Under the pieces are notes generated by a model that ran no database searches, was not told where the DNA came from, and saw only the letters and a program-made list of their open reading frames with translations. Source: Isoetes taiwanensis (taxonomy: Eukaryota > Streptophyta > Lycopodiopsida > Isoetales > Isoetaceae). Taken from it: DNA of 64,000 nucleotides. The DNA is taken from NCBI GenBank assembly GCA_021234155.1, contig JAJEKV010000051.1, positions 5,584,698 to 5,648,697 on the forward strand. Direction: 5' to 3'. This document shows positions 54,242 through 64,000 of the stretch, one piece after another. The position numbers were made by a program, and so were the translations under genes. Position 1 is the first letter of the stretch. Each line of letters opens with the position of its first letter.

Positions 54242-55183
54242 TTTAAGGCATGCCAGCTTTATGCCAAGGCATCATGTACAAATTGAATCATAATCACAGT
54301 TTCTATACAATTGAGTCAATGTTGAAATGTTGTTGACTCTTGTATGGTACGTGGGTTTAATCATGCATAGGCTCATCAATGACTATCCAATTACAACTCA
54401 TAATTTTCTGTTAAATTATGAAGCCATTCAGATCACATGGTCTGGTCGTTTGGAAGTAACTCAGCCATCAACTTATCCACATGCATGATTACTGCATCAA
54501 TGCCATGTCGAACTGCAACTCTTGGCTCAAACAACCAGCTCATAAATTTTTCAAATAATTCAGGTATGAGGGGTCAGGATTTTTGGCCATTTCATAACTC
54601 CACTCATGGTTGCTAGTTGCAAGCTTCCTCCGCCATCACCAATAGAATAATTAAAGTGTGACACTATACCTATGGAAGATACAGTTATTGTTTCAAAGGT
54701 ATTTCTTTGCATCGCACACAACAGATGTGCGCTCTATTCTATGTGCTTGCAATGATGTGTACCCCAATTCTTAAGTCACCTGTAATAAGTAATAAGTTTC
54801 GAAAATGCATAAAGATTTACAGAGTGGTAAAGGGACATCCAAGAGATCACATATCAGTCCTTTTATTTATGTCTGCATTGCTTGGACAATCCTAGAGTTT
54901 AGGTGCTCTGGATGGATCTGAACAATGCTGGGCAGCCCATTCCTGCAAGGTGATACATTATCAGGGAAGGTTCAACATACTAACATAGGAAGACCATGAT
55001 TCTCACATTAGAACATGCACAGGCTCAGATGTATTATCTACTATCCATTATATTCGTGTTGACTGTGTATGCGTAGTTTCTACCTTGAGCCCCTTCAGCA
55101 GCTTCTAAACCTGGTGCATCAAACAGAATTACACAGAGTTTTATACCATGTAATATGAACATGAAATAGAGAAGAATACTAAC

Positions 55184-55640
55184 TTTGGCTCTTAATGCAT
55201 CCCTATATGCGTCTTGTATAGAAAATCCTGCGTTAAAGGTTTGCCCAGGGTTTATGGAAAGAGAATGCTCCAGATAATCCGGTAGGTATTGTACGTCAAT
55301 AAATGCATTTGTTGTTATATCTGTGCCAAAAACAATGACTACATAAATCATTCGCATTTTATGATTCTCAACAAGTATGATTTAAGGTCAAAGGCATTAT
55401 CTAAATTCAACATCAACAACACATTTTGAGCTGGACTGACTGACTGATAGAATCCTTGCCATGCAATCATACCACCTCCCAGTCTGCCAAGAACATTCGC
55501 ATTATAGGATCTGCCATTAGCTACCAAAGTTTTTGTTGCTCCTTCACGAAGAATTACATCCAGAACTTTCAGAATCTCCTGAGGAAGCACTACCATTTTC
55601 ACTTAGATAGTCTGCCAGGGTATATAAGTGCTCTGTGTAA
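55184..55640 (-). pseudogene. ARGONAUTE gene fragment (linker-1/DUF1785 region) with intron kept
   Basis: The right exon (about 55,640-55,411) reads LYTLADYLSE, then after a frame change PQEILKVLDVILREGATK, GRSY, LGRLGGGMIAWQGFYQSVSP and AQN. This matches the L1 linker region of plant AGO proteins, where a hallmark is LGxGxxxWxGFYQSxxPxQ. The next exon (55,320-55,184) continues LDITTNAFIDVQYLPDYLE and ends ALRAK before a GTTAGT donor. The intron between (55,410-55,321) ends GGCACAG but begins AT instead of GT. PAZ, MID and PIWI domains are absent in readable form. A genomic fragment, not a working AGO. Confidence 0.75.
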
Positions 55641-56033
55641 CCCATGTTTAGATCGCAAGGAGTTGGCCAGAACAAAAGATTCATTACATCACCTAAGTCA
55701 GTGCAATGGCATTAAGAAGAAGGCAAAGTTTGAGGCATGACAAACAAAATAAAGAACAGGAAGCAAGGGAACACCCATAATCTGGCAAATTGTTCAACCT
55801 GCAGGACATCATTAAAAGTTAATTGCTCAACTGACTAAAAGTGGCTTCATTCTCGAACTAAAATGAACCAGACACTCCAAAAAAAATAGGACATTTCTTA
55901 TAGGTTGAAATGTAATGTGTAACCCATGTTTAGATCGCAAGGAGTTGGCCAGAACAAAAGATTCATTACATCACCTAAGTCAGTGCAATGGCATTGAGAA
56001 GAAGGCAAAGTTTGAGGCATGACAAACAAAATA
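55638..56033. repeat. 118-bp duplication, 280 bp apart
   Basis: The block starting GTGTAACCCATGTTTAGATC at about 55,638 recurs at about 55,918 with one or two changes through GAGGCATGACAAACAAAATA. It lies just upstream (in gene sense) of the ARGONAUTE exon. Confidence 0.85.
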
Positions 56034-56059
56034 AGGGTGCCTGCAAAACATGGCAGCGT

Positions 56060-57790
56060 CATGTTAAAGCCAAGCTTGTCAGAACGTTACAATCATTTAA
56101 CAGGATGCTTAAAAAGAAAGTTACTTGCAAGGAGATAAATCTACTCGCTTTTTTGAAATAATGTCTCCAACACCATTCCCCACTTGCATCCTCATGTCTT
56201 TGAACTTGTGATAGCGATAGCAGACAAATGTTCGGGTAAAGAGCTTTAGCAAAAGCAAAGAGACTTAAGAAAATACTTGCCAGCATTATGTTCCAGATGC
56301 TAGAAGTTGTTACGGTAGAGCTGGAGAATAAAGAGTAAGCTTGCACTTTACTCTTTCACTCTCTTCATATAAATAATAAATGGATATATTAAGAGTGCAT
56401 TCTAGCGATGACTCAAACTAGGCAATATAAGTTTTTTCTACCATTTGGACAAACGACACTTAGCCCCGGGCACAATAAAAATGCATTTTATATCTGTAGC
56501 AAAAAGGCTATTTATACAAACCTGGAAAAAGAATTCGAAGCTTTGAACAAAATTTGGAGCCATTACATCACCTAGCATCTGACCATTCACATGGAGCAAA
56601 GCAATTTTGGAGCAAAAAATATCAGTTGCTTACTGCATCCTGCAACAACAGTTAGGAAGTACCATGATCTATGCCAGCAAAAAATATCAGAAACTTGAAT
56701 TTCATTAACTCAATGGACATATGAGCTTAGATTCTTACAATGTTACTGCATGAACAACTTACCCAATATCTGCAAAGCATTCGGAATATGCTCCTGGTCC
56801 CTGAACAAATGAAAAGAAGTATCATCAATATAATATGCATTGACCATCTCAACTTTAAAAAATAGCATGCACAGTTGTAACCAGAGAATGCTCGCCTTGG
56901 TAAAGCATTATCTGTGTGTCTGATACATTGGTTTGGGAACATTCAGATTTGCTTAGACATTTGCCAAAAAAAAAAGAAAAAAAATTAGAAAGATGTTACC
57001 TTGATCTTGCATGAATGCTCCAGACCCAGCTATAACCACATGCTAAAGTAGCCAGAAGCTGCCAGGTCCAAGGCCAAAAATGGCCTGAATCTAATAGGTG
57101 AAGAAAACAAAAACAGCATACAATGTCGCTTAAAATATAGATCCTTTATAGGACAAACATTTCCTCAGGCTTAAAACGCTTCTCTAGAAACGATAGAAGC
57201 AAGATCCTCGAATTAAACCGGCAGAAAACGCGTATTCATCATTGAAGATGGCGTCCTACATAACAATGCGGTCTCCATGATAACTCCACAGATTAAATTC
57301 AGGGCACTAAATCAGCTAAGCCGAACAGAAAAGTAAGACTTCTCGAGCTTTCCCGATTCTGGGTCTGCTGGAGAAATGTTATGAGCACAAGCTCTGCTAC
57401 GCCATGCATGTAGTTCAGAAGAACGAATGGTCCACAGCTCCAAGTAGACCATGGTTAGCAAGCCTCTGCTGGGCCGGATAACAACCTTAGGCTGCTGCCG
57501 TCTGCACCAAGGGAAAGGAAAGTACAGAAGGGAGGGAGAAAATTCAAAATGAAGCCATAGCCGATTCCAGCGGTGAGTATATGTCTCGGCAAAGCAAACA
57601 TTTTGAACTACGATAGTGGAGGCTGGAGAAGAAACCCATAGGACCAAAATAGTCCCGCGGGGGCGAGGGGGAACGCCGCATGCGTCTGCGCATGCGGCAT
57701 TCCGGCACAGAAACCAACACTCTCCCATTTTAATAAAGAAGATACAAGTACATCAGAAGGAAGTACTATGTACCTTTTTACGTTGAGCAT
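56060..57790 (-). other. Exon-like pieces of captured sequence, not identified
   Basis: Minus-strand stretches such as the one around 56,230-56,130 (MQVGNGVGDIISKKRVDLSP, frame-shifted) and the one near 56,800-56,760 (QGPGAYSECFADIG) look like exons between AT-rich intron-like sequence. They may belong to the same captured ARGONAUTE locus or another gene. I cannot assign them. Confidence 0.3.
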
Positions 57791-58113
57791 CTTTCACTAG
57801 AGCATATGAAGCAGCTTCTCCACAAGATTGCGCACAAAGCTTCTCCTTTGACATGATTCTTGCAAAGGCGTTGAGCTAGTTGTCTTCGAATATTTTCTAG
57901 CATTGGAATGACATACTTATACACCGTAAAGAATGATCATCTACTGTGTAAAAACATGTTTTTTTTTTTTTTGGCGATTTTGAAAATACAAAGGGTTATC
58001 TGGAAAAATGCTTAAGAATTAAGGGCATTTTGGGAATTTTAAAAATACTACGGGTTTTTTTTTTTAATTAAGCCAACAATTAAGGTTACTTTGGTAAATT
58101 TCCAATAAAAAAA

Positions 58114-58857
58114 TGGTGTCTCTCACTCCACCCATATGCCCCGTGTAACTCCATCCATATGCCACGTGGCTTAATCTGAAGGGTAGATGGGCTTCTGGAT
58201 TGTAGGCGCGTGTAAACACTATTCAAGAAAGAATGGCGGGCTTTCTAGAAGATTCTGGAATTGGAGGAAGCTTCTTGAGTGCACCTCGGGAATATTCTAG
58301 ACAGCTCTGTGTTTTGGTGTAAAATGGAGCATCGGGGCATTGCTTCAGGCTTAAAAAACAGTGTTGGATTTGGAGAATTCCGTGCGATACCTATTCATGC
58401 TTCAATTTGAAGCCTTGGGGTTGTAGAACGCACGTCGGTCCACCCTGCCATCCAAAGCACACCCAGGCCAAACATACACTCCAAGCATGAGCTCATACCT
58501 CTTGGGTGATGCGTCACCTTCAATGAGGTTCAAGTCGAATACGGGCAGTGGCCCTCTAGCCACCTGTGATGGGTATGCATGCCTCTGGAGGGGAGGTGAC
58601 TCTCCTCCTGCCTCATCGGGACTGGGGAGATGCAACCCAGTAGTAGCCCTCTTGGCTATGCACCCAGCAGCCTACGGTCCGGTCCCAATACTTTTCAACC
58701 TACTCTGCAAAGTGTGCACAGGAGGGGCGAATGGAGTGGACTACCCAACAGCCATGTTCTTATGCCAGCCCAATCCAATTGCCATGAATTCGGTCTGCAT
58801 TGACTTCTGGAGACCCAAGCCGTCAGTCATTCCCCCATGAGTCTGAGCCTTGGGTAG
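58114..58857 (-). other. Unidentified sequence with a protein-like minus-strand frame
   Basis: The frame 58,635-58,402 has PDEAGGESPPLQRHAY, GPLPVFDLNLIEGDASPKRY and LMLGVYVWPGCALDGRVDRR, and reads open upstream to about 58,660. The composition is protein-like and of higher GC than its surroundings. No family recognised; possibly part of a transposon coding region. Confidence 0.35.
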
Positions 58858-58865
58858 GATACCCC

Positions 58866-58955
58866 CAATGTTGTCCCAAACGTTTTGTACGTATGTAAAA
58901 AATACGTATGCATACGTTTTTTACAAGTATGTATCAATACAAACGTATTTTACAA

Positions 58956-59000
<45 letters not shown>

Positions 59001-59387
59001 GTAAATCAGAAATCTACCTCCTTGATGAGCCTATTATTTGCCTATCTGTGGAGGATGCTATCCAAGATCATTGTGAGGTGGCTAAGAAGCATTCAAAGAA
59101 GCAAGCAAGACAACCGAACATGATTTGGGGTCTTCACCTTGTCATCTCAGGCCATGATCGTCTACTCCGTCCGAGCGGCGTTTAGGGCAACAGAGAAACG
59201 TATGAATGGAAGAAAAAAGAAGACTTACCTAAGATATTAACAAATATAATATGTTATCTTAAAAAAAAAGCAAGGATAAAAAAACTACTAAATTTTTTAC
59301 CAACGTTTTTATCATACATACGTATAATACGTTTGTTTCGAAAAATATGTTTGGTATATGTAAAATACGCGTATTTATACAACACTG
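58866..59387. mobile_element. hAT-like non-autonomous element (522 bp) with a T-run near 40 bases
   Basis: Starts CAATGTTGTCCC and ends with the inverse of CAGTGTTGTATAAA, flanked by the 8-bp duplication GATACCCC (58,858-58,865 and 59,388-59,395). Both ends carry clusters of ACGTATGT / ATACGT palindromic motifs, which may be subterminal transposase sites. A T-run of nearly 40 bases lies at about 58,961-58,999. Confidence 0.8.
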
Positions 59388-59479
59388 GATACCCCCTATG
59401 TTGACGCTATGGATGTTGTTGTACATGTTATGTTATGATGTATTCGCCCTTCGGAGTGATCTTATTGATGTATTGATGA

Positions 59480-60110
59480 TTATGTGCTCATGTTTATTCG
59501 CGCTTTTGCAGCTAGGTCGACCTGAAGGAAGATGGGGCAAATGACCCATCCACTCTTCCTCACTGGCCCAACTCTTGGAATTGGTGACATGTAGATGGCC
59601 CCTGCCAGTTTGGCTGTCAGGGGGATGAACTCCGCCTTTCGATACGATGGGAGCATCGTAGGGGACGTCACATGTGATACATACGCTGCTGTCATCAACG
59701 CTTTATCCCAAAAGCTCGAGGGTAACTCTTTATGCTTAGGCATATTGCTTGTCAAATCCATCAATGTCCTATTCATTCATTCAGCCTCCCCATTTTGGAG
59801 ATGAGCATAAGGCACAATTAACTGCTTATGTACCCCTTTCAAGCCAAGGTAATCTTCAAACTCATTTGAAAGATATTCTTTAGCATTATCTATCCATAAT
59901 ATTTTGATAATAATAGAAAACTCATTTTCCATCGAAGAGCTGGACATTTTATAAGTATCAAAAGCTTGAGAACGAACTTTAAGAGTATATACCCAGGTAT
60001 ATTTGCTATAGTTATCAACAAACACAAGAAAATACAAGTTTTCTCTAAGAGAAGTGATTGGCAGATAATAAATGTCAGAATGTAGACGTTGAAGAGGAAA
60101 TTCAGCATGA
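59480..60110 (-). pseudogene. Copia integrase, minus strand
   Basis: LQRLHSDIYY, NLYFLVFVDNYSKYTWVYTL and MENEFSIIIKILWIDNAKEY give the DDE-type core with the first two acidic residues. Then come PYAHLQNGEAE, a stop, and MNRTLMDLTSNMP with FWDKALMTAAYVSHVTSP, which holds the normal downstream order. After about 59,640 the sequence no longer follows copia. The upstream part of the polyprotein lies beyond the L1 insert at 61,480. Confidence 0.8.
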
Positions 60111-60121
60111 AATTCAGCTTG

Positions 60122-61470
60122 TTTTTTTTTTTTTTTTTTTTTTTTTGAAGAATATAAGAATATATTAAACCACTAGAATGCGATCAAGTACAATGATAAG
60201 TGTGGTGCTAAGAAATGAAGCGCCCATCATGATCCACAATCTGTAGGAATGTCGACCAAATTTCCCGCTTAACTATGCCAGACAAGCTTGAGACTTGGTA
60301 AGCCTGCCACAACTTATGCCTCAAGATCGGAACCAACCGAAAAGGGCTAAGCACTGCATTCTGAAAGACCTTTGCTCTCCGTCTTTTCCAAATCAGCCAC
60401 AAAAGCCAAGCTCGCGATAAATAAAACGCCGCCGCTTGGCTTAACGCCCACCTGCTAGGAAGGACTCCTGTGAGAATCTTCCGACCGCATAGTGAAGTCC
60501 CAAAGAGGGCTCTCACCCAGACCAAGCTGCCCCTACCTACGTGCATAAGACAAAAGCAAAGGCTCAATGGTCTCACGTCGCCTCCCACATAAAGGGCATG
60601 TTTTCGCCACACGAGGCTTGAACCTCGTGGACTCGTGACATTCACCCCCGAGGCTATGGTGCAAGATCTGCCACAAAAGGGTACGGATTTTAGGAGGAGG
60701 CAATGTATTCCACGCCCACTTCCACATGGCGGGCCACTTACTCCCCCGGAAGCTTAAGCCACCACTTATCCGGGGTGGCAACGGTCCCTCGGGGTGGCGC
60801 TAGGGAGCCCATAAGCTGATGCTACAAACTGAGATGCATCAAGTCCACTATACGACTTCCAAACGCGATTGACTTAAAAAGACAACTGCAATGGAATAGC
60901 ATTGGCAACTCTGTCCCAAGTCCGTATGTCCCACCGCCGAAGGCCAAATCTCTCCCTAAAAAACTCCCACAGCGCCAGATGACCCTTGCAATACCAGTCA
61001 CGGATGGATGTTACCCCTGCAGCAAGCCATCGGCGCTGAGTACCTGGGTGTAGAGAAGAGGCCAAGGGAGATGAAAGTCCAAGGGTACCCAGAGAAAGGG
61101 CTATGAGGCTACCATACACCTGCTAGGGTCCAATGAAAAGAGAACCTTGACCACCTTCCAGGCCTTCAGGAGACCCTTAAGAAAAGGCGAAGCATGAGGG
61201 AATGGCCGCAAATCCTCAAACAGAGCCCACGGCAACTGAGCCGGAATAGCTGGCTTCCTAAACACAATAGAGTGACGAAGCGACTGTGCCAACAGAGCCA
61301 AACCCGGGGATTGTTGCTCCTGCAACAACTGCCAGATGAATTTCGACACCAGAACCTTCGTGTGCAACGACACATCAAGCATACCCAAGCCCCCTGCCTG
61401 TCTGGGACGCACACACTTCCACCATGCAACCTTCACTGTAGCCCCCTCCTCATTCCCTCCCCAAACACTT
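60122..61470 (-). mobile_element. 5'-truncated L1-type LINE inserted in copia
   Basis: A T24 run at 60,122-60,145 is the poly(A) tail on the minus strand. The element runs right to about 61,470, where copia sequence resumes in the same reading order. It holds only the C-terminal part of ORF2. A clear target duplication was not found. Confidence 0.75.
60210..61440 (-). pseudogene. L1 ORF2 C-terminal part with zf-RVT domain
   Basis: The 5' piece reads KVAWWKCVRPRQAGGLGMLD and KFIWQLLQE (61,430-61,330), the usual post-RT region of plant L1. The zf-RVT domain follows at 60,780-60,540: WKWAWNTLPPPKIRTLLWQI, TCPLCGRRRETIE, then, shifted, LCFCLMHVG. The tail at 60,500-60,210 continues after a frameshift (AWLLWLIWKRRRAKVFQ). 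No RT core. Confidence 0.75.
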
Positions 61471-61479
61471 GTGATGGAT

Positions 61480-61940
61480 AAAACACTTAAACGTGTTTGC
61501 TCAACCTACATACATGACAGTTTGGCTCATGAAATTTACGGAAGGCAAGCCTTTGACCATGTCTAATCTAGATGCTTATGTTAAAACAATAGTAGTTACA
61601 TGTACATACCTGACATGCTATAATGCCTCAGGAGATTGGGAGACTACTGTTGTTATGGAAGACACGTTGCTTTGACCAATGATAATGAAATATTCTTTTG
61701 AATAATATATAGCTCGTCACCATTAAGGCAACATTATGCTACATGAGCTGCAAGTCAACACATAGCAATGGAATCTTCTTCAAAATATGTAGAAAACCCC
61801 TAGTAAAGAGCACGGAGAAACCCATCTTTTTGTCAAACTCGTTGATGCTCAACAAATTGACCAACAAACCTGGTACTAGAATAACATCTTCAAGTTAAAA
61901 TAAGGCAATATGAATCGCCTCCAAGAGCAATTCCAGGAAG
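61480..61940 (-). pseudogene. Copia polyprotein: protease end and pre-integrase region
   Basis: LVPGLLVNLLSINEFDKKMG and FSVLFTRGFLHI (61,890-61,780) follow the protease in plant copia elements. Further left SRLDMVKGLPSVNFMSQTV (61,570-61,515) and ANTFKCF run up to the L1 insertion point. Confidence 0.7.
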
Positions 61941-63035
61941 ATGTTTCTTGGCGCTCCGCCTGTGTCTGTGGCTAGGGCGGCAACAGAGGGAGAAGGCCGC
62001 CATCCTCTCTCTCTGTCCGGCACTACTACAACCCTCTTGCAATTTCAAAATCATGCTTGGATGCTAGTGGGGTTTGCCAATGATTCAGAGGTTCTTTTCT
62101 CCAAAAATTTAACCGACTTTGATTCGAAGCAGCTTCAAGGCAGTTTTTTTTGCTTCAGGCTGGTAAGCCACTAATGTGGCCTTTTGCTCTCAATCTTTTC
62201 AACAGGAATGATGATTTTGCTATAGCAAATCACACTGAAAGGGCATATGGCCTATAAGGTGGAGCAAATTGAAGCGAAAATTAGAAAGAAAGTTGTTTTG
62301 GATTTTTGTAAGCAATCTTTCCAGTTGGATCTTCTGATTAGACGATTTTTTCCCATCCTCTTGTTCTTTCTTGTTAGCAGAAAGATTTAGAGATGTTTTC
62401 TTGGAAGGGGCCAAAGTAAGTTCTGCAGTTTTAAAATAGGATGTAAGATTATTTGAGATTGCCGAGCTAGGGATCCAATTGTGTCCAGGAAGATGCTTCC
62501 ATATCAAGACCAGATATCATGAAACAAACTTTAGAGAGGAGTTTTGGTGGTTGGGCTGTGTATCTAGCTTATTGCAGGTGGGCTGACTGGCGCATCCCGA
62601 TAATGCAGCATCTCCTTTTAATATCACATTTGGTAGTAAAGTTGCAGAATTTGATCATAGTTTGAAGCATATTGGCTTCTCTGAGCAGTGAGGGAGATTG
62701 TTTAGGTTACCCTTCGTCTCTTTTCTCTTCATTTCTAATTCTGCAAGAGGTTTTTTGGAGCAGTCAAGATTGTCTGCAGTTTGTGGAAAGTGGGAATTGG
62801 ACTCCTGTAGTATTCTATGTAACTGAGATGATGTTGATACTGTAGTATTAGTTAGATAGAAGAAGAAGTTGAGAGAGACTCATGAGTACTGTAACTGCAA
62901 ATATAACCCAGATTCGTGTGGGATCCTATATAGTTGAATTGTATCTGATCCATGAGGGATCTTTGTATTGTAATTCTTCCAATCTGATCAATACAAAAAG
63001 TTATTACTTTCAAAAGGGGGCAATAAGCGCTGAAA
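61941..63035 (+). mobile_element. Unidentified insert within copia
   Basis: About 1.1 kb that splits the copia protease region. A 77-codon plus-strand frame opens it (MFLGAPPVSVARAATEGEGR). The right third ends with sequence typical of a transcript or LTR end (TTGTATTGTAATTCTTCC, ATCAATACAAAAAG). Its borders and type are not resolved. It could be a solo LTR with flanking sequence. Confidence 0.35.
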
Positions 63036-63039
63036 TTTG

Positions 63040-63940
63040 AATTATATCTTTAGCATTGGATTTTATGACATTATCATCAGCCATTTTGACCAAAACTTGT
63101 CCTTCTTGCCCGCTAAATGCTTTGTTGCACAAGAATCAACTAACCAAATATCCTATGGAATATCAGTAATGTTCCATGCAGCAAGACTGAGATATTGCTT
63201 CTCAATATCCTCAATGTTAATATGCGAAACATTAGCAGTAATTTCAGAAACTTGAGCTATGTTTAGGCTATTGGCTGCTTGTGAGACCTTAAAATGTGTT
63301 GATCTTTAACAAACTGTAGAATGCCTTTTTGAGTTTATAGCAATCTCTTTTTGCATGCCTTTGCTTTCCACAATACCAACAAGTAAATGGCTCCTTGGAT
63401 TGTGACTTTGATGCTGAATAATGATTGGAATGACTACTCCCTGTATTAATAGCTGAGCCAGAAATTGGAGTGGAACGTCAATTATAACCTGACTGATTGG
63501 TCTTAGACTTAGCTCGAAGAATCAGATAAAGAGAGCTTAAGATTAGTAGAGAAGGAAAGGTGTTGTAGCAAAGAGAATCCAGTAGATTCTCCTTTAGAAA
63601 TGGAGAATATAGTGAAAGATCACAAGATGAACACAAATCCAAGCAGATCCGAGCAAACATATTAGTTAACTCTTGACTGAAAGAAAGGATTGAGAAAGAA
63701 ACTTATATTTACATGGTCGTGAGCATAAAGCGGCAATTGAACTTAACCTACAATCTTGAGCGACAATCTTGGCCAATTTTGGACAAATTGGACGTAAAAA
63801 AAACTGTGTCAAAAATAGCCCTTGGATTCACCCGATCCTGATTATACCAAGTGCGCTCGCTCCTTGTATCAATCTGACTGCAGCTATTAGATCTTGGAAT
63901 GCCTAGACTGTCTTCATTCTTCATGCTGGCTCTGATGCCA
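63040..63940 (-). pseudogene. Copia gag with zinc knuckle, and protease start
   Basis: From the primer site leftwards: gag frames broken by stops, then the CCHC knuckle CWYCGKQRHAKRDC (63,381-63,340), and the protease start WLVDSCATKHLAGKKDKFWS (63,150-63,090), where DSC replaces the usual DSG of the aspartic protease. This is the 5' half of the same element as the integrase at 59.5-60.1 kb. Confidence 0.75.
63925..63940 (-). promoter_or_regulatory. Copia primer-binding site (initiator tRNA-Met type)
   Basis: The minus strand reads TGGCATCAGAGCCAGC directly after the LTR end ...CAACA. This is close to the TGGTATCAGAGC complement of plant initiator tRNA-Met used by copia elements. Confidence 0.8.
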
Positions 63941-64000
63941 TGTTGATAGAACATAACATATATGTACTGGAGAGTAGGAAAATAGATAAAGGCGCTAACA
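63941..64000 (-). mobile_element. Copia 5' LTR, 3' edge only
   Basis: The LTR ends in CA on the minus strand (TG at 63,941 on the plus strand). The rest lies outside the window. Confidence 0.65.

Larger units (their letters stand above)
52530..58104. mobile_element. Mutator-like element (5.6 kb) carrying gene fragments (Pack-MULE candidate)
   Basis: The left end GGGAAATTTACCAAAATAAC (52,530) and the right end (inverse of TGGAAATTTACCAAAGTAAC, ending 58,104) begin inverted repeats of about 150 bp. They run through CAAAATGCCCTTAATTCTTA on both sides. The flanks carry the 9-bp duplication ATAAAAAAA (52,521-52,529 and 58,105-58,113). The GGG start, long TIRs and 9-bp duplication fit Mutator-like elements. 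No MURA transposase was found inside. The interior has an ARGONAUTE fragment on the minus strand, a hAT-like MITE and other exon-like pieces. Confidence 0.75.

Overview
The window reads as nuclear DNA of a land plant. It holds one intact-looking gene with short plant-type introns and a plastid-type leader (a TrpD2-like protein, 48,029-51,540), decayed copies of plant ROF-type FKBP and ARGONAUTE genes, and many layers of transposable elements of plant type: L1-like LINEs, copia, gypsy, Mutator-like, hAT-like, Harbinger-like and Helitron-like ends, and tRNA-derived SINEs. Very low gene density, mid-size tandem arrays and a DIRS/PAT-like tyrosine-recombinase retroelement would suit a large, repeat-rich non-seed plant such as a fern. 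That placement is inference; nothing here fixes the species.

Layout. 1-662 (minus): N-terminal coding part of an unidentified nuclear-type protein. 1,076-9,639: an 8.6-kb segment bounded by long inverted repeats with a TAA duplication (Harbinger-like). It carries a broken FKBP62/ROF-like gene, two Helitron-like 3' ends, a 1-kb pyrimidine tract, a 110-bp satellite and three copies of a tRNA-derived SINE. 9,686-9,907: small TA-flanked MITE. 10,313-22,479: about three copies of a 2.8-kb tandem unit; the first copy alone carries three datable insertions (a Mutator-type MITE, an ORF1-only L1, and a LINE tail). 22,480-30,300: remains of copia and gypsy elements in both orientations, including a copia-to-gypsy join inside reverse transcriptase. 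30,400-36,300: mostly unrecognised, with an inverted repeat, a LINE tail, a two-exon fragment and a 120-bp tandem repeat.

36,312-44,841 (minus): an 8.5-kb DIRS/PAT/Ngaro-class retroelement with gag-like, RT, RNase H and tyrosine-recombinase regions and split direct repeats. The A repeats match at 126 of 127 positions although the coding frames are broken. 45,000-47,880: no gene recognised. 47,885-51,540: the TrpD2-like gene preceded by a 35-codon upstream ORF. 52,530-58,104: a Mutator-like element with about 150-bp terminal inverted repeats and a 9-bp target duplication, carrying an ARGONAUTE gene fragment that still has its intron (a Pack-MULE candidate). 58,866-59,387: hAT-like non-autonomous element. 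59,500-63,941 (minus): a copia element with zinc knuckle, protease, integrase and tRNA-Met-type primer site, interrupted by a 5'-truncated L1 and another insert.

The only gene likely to work as a host gene in full is the TrpD2-like one; the left-edge gene may also be real but is cut by the window. Most other open frames are frames through satellites, pyrimidine tracts or decayed transposons.
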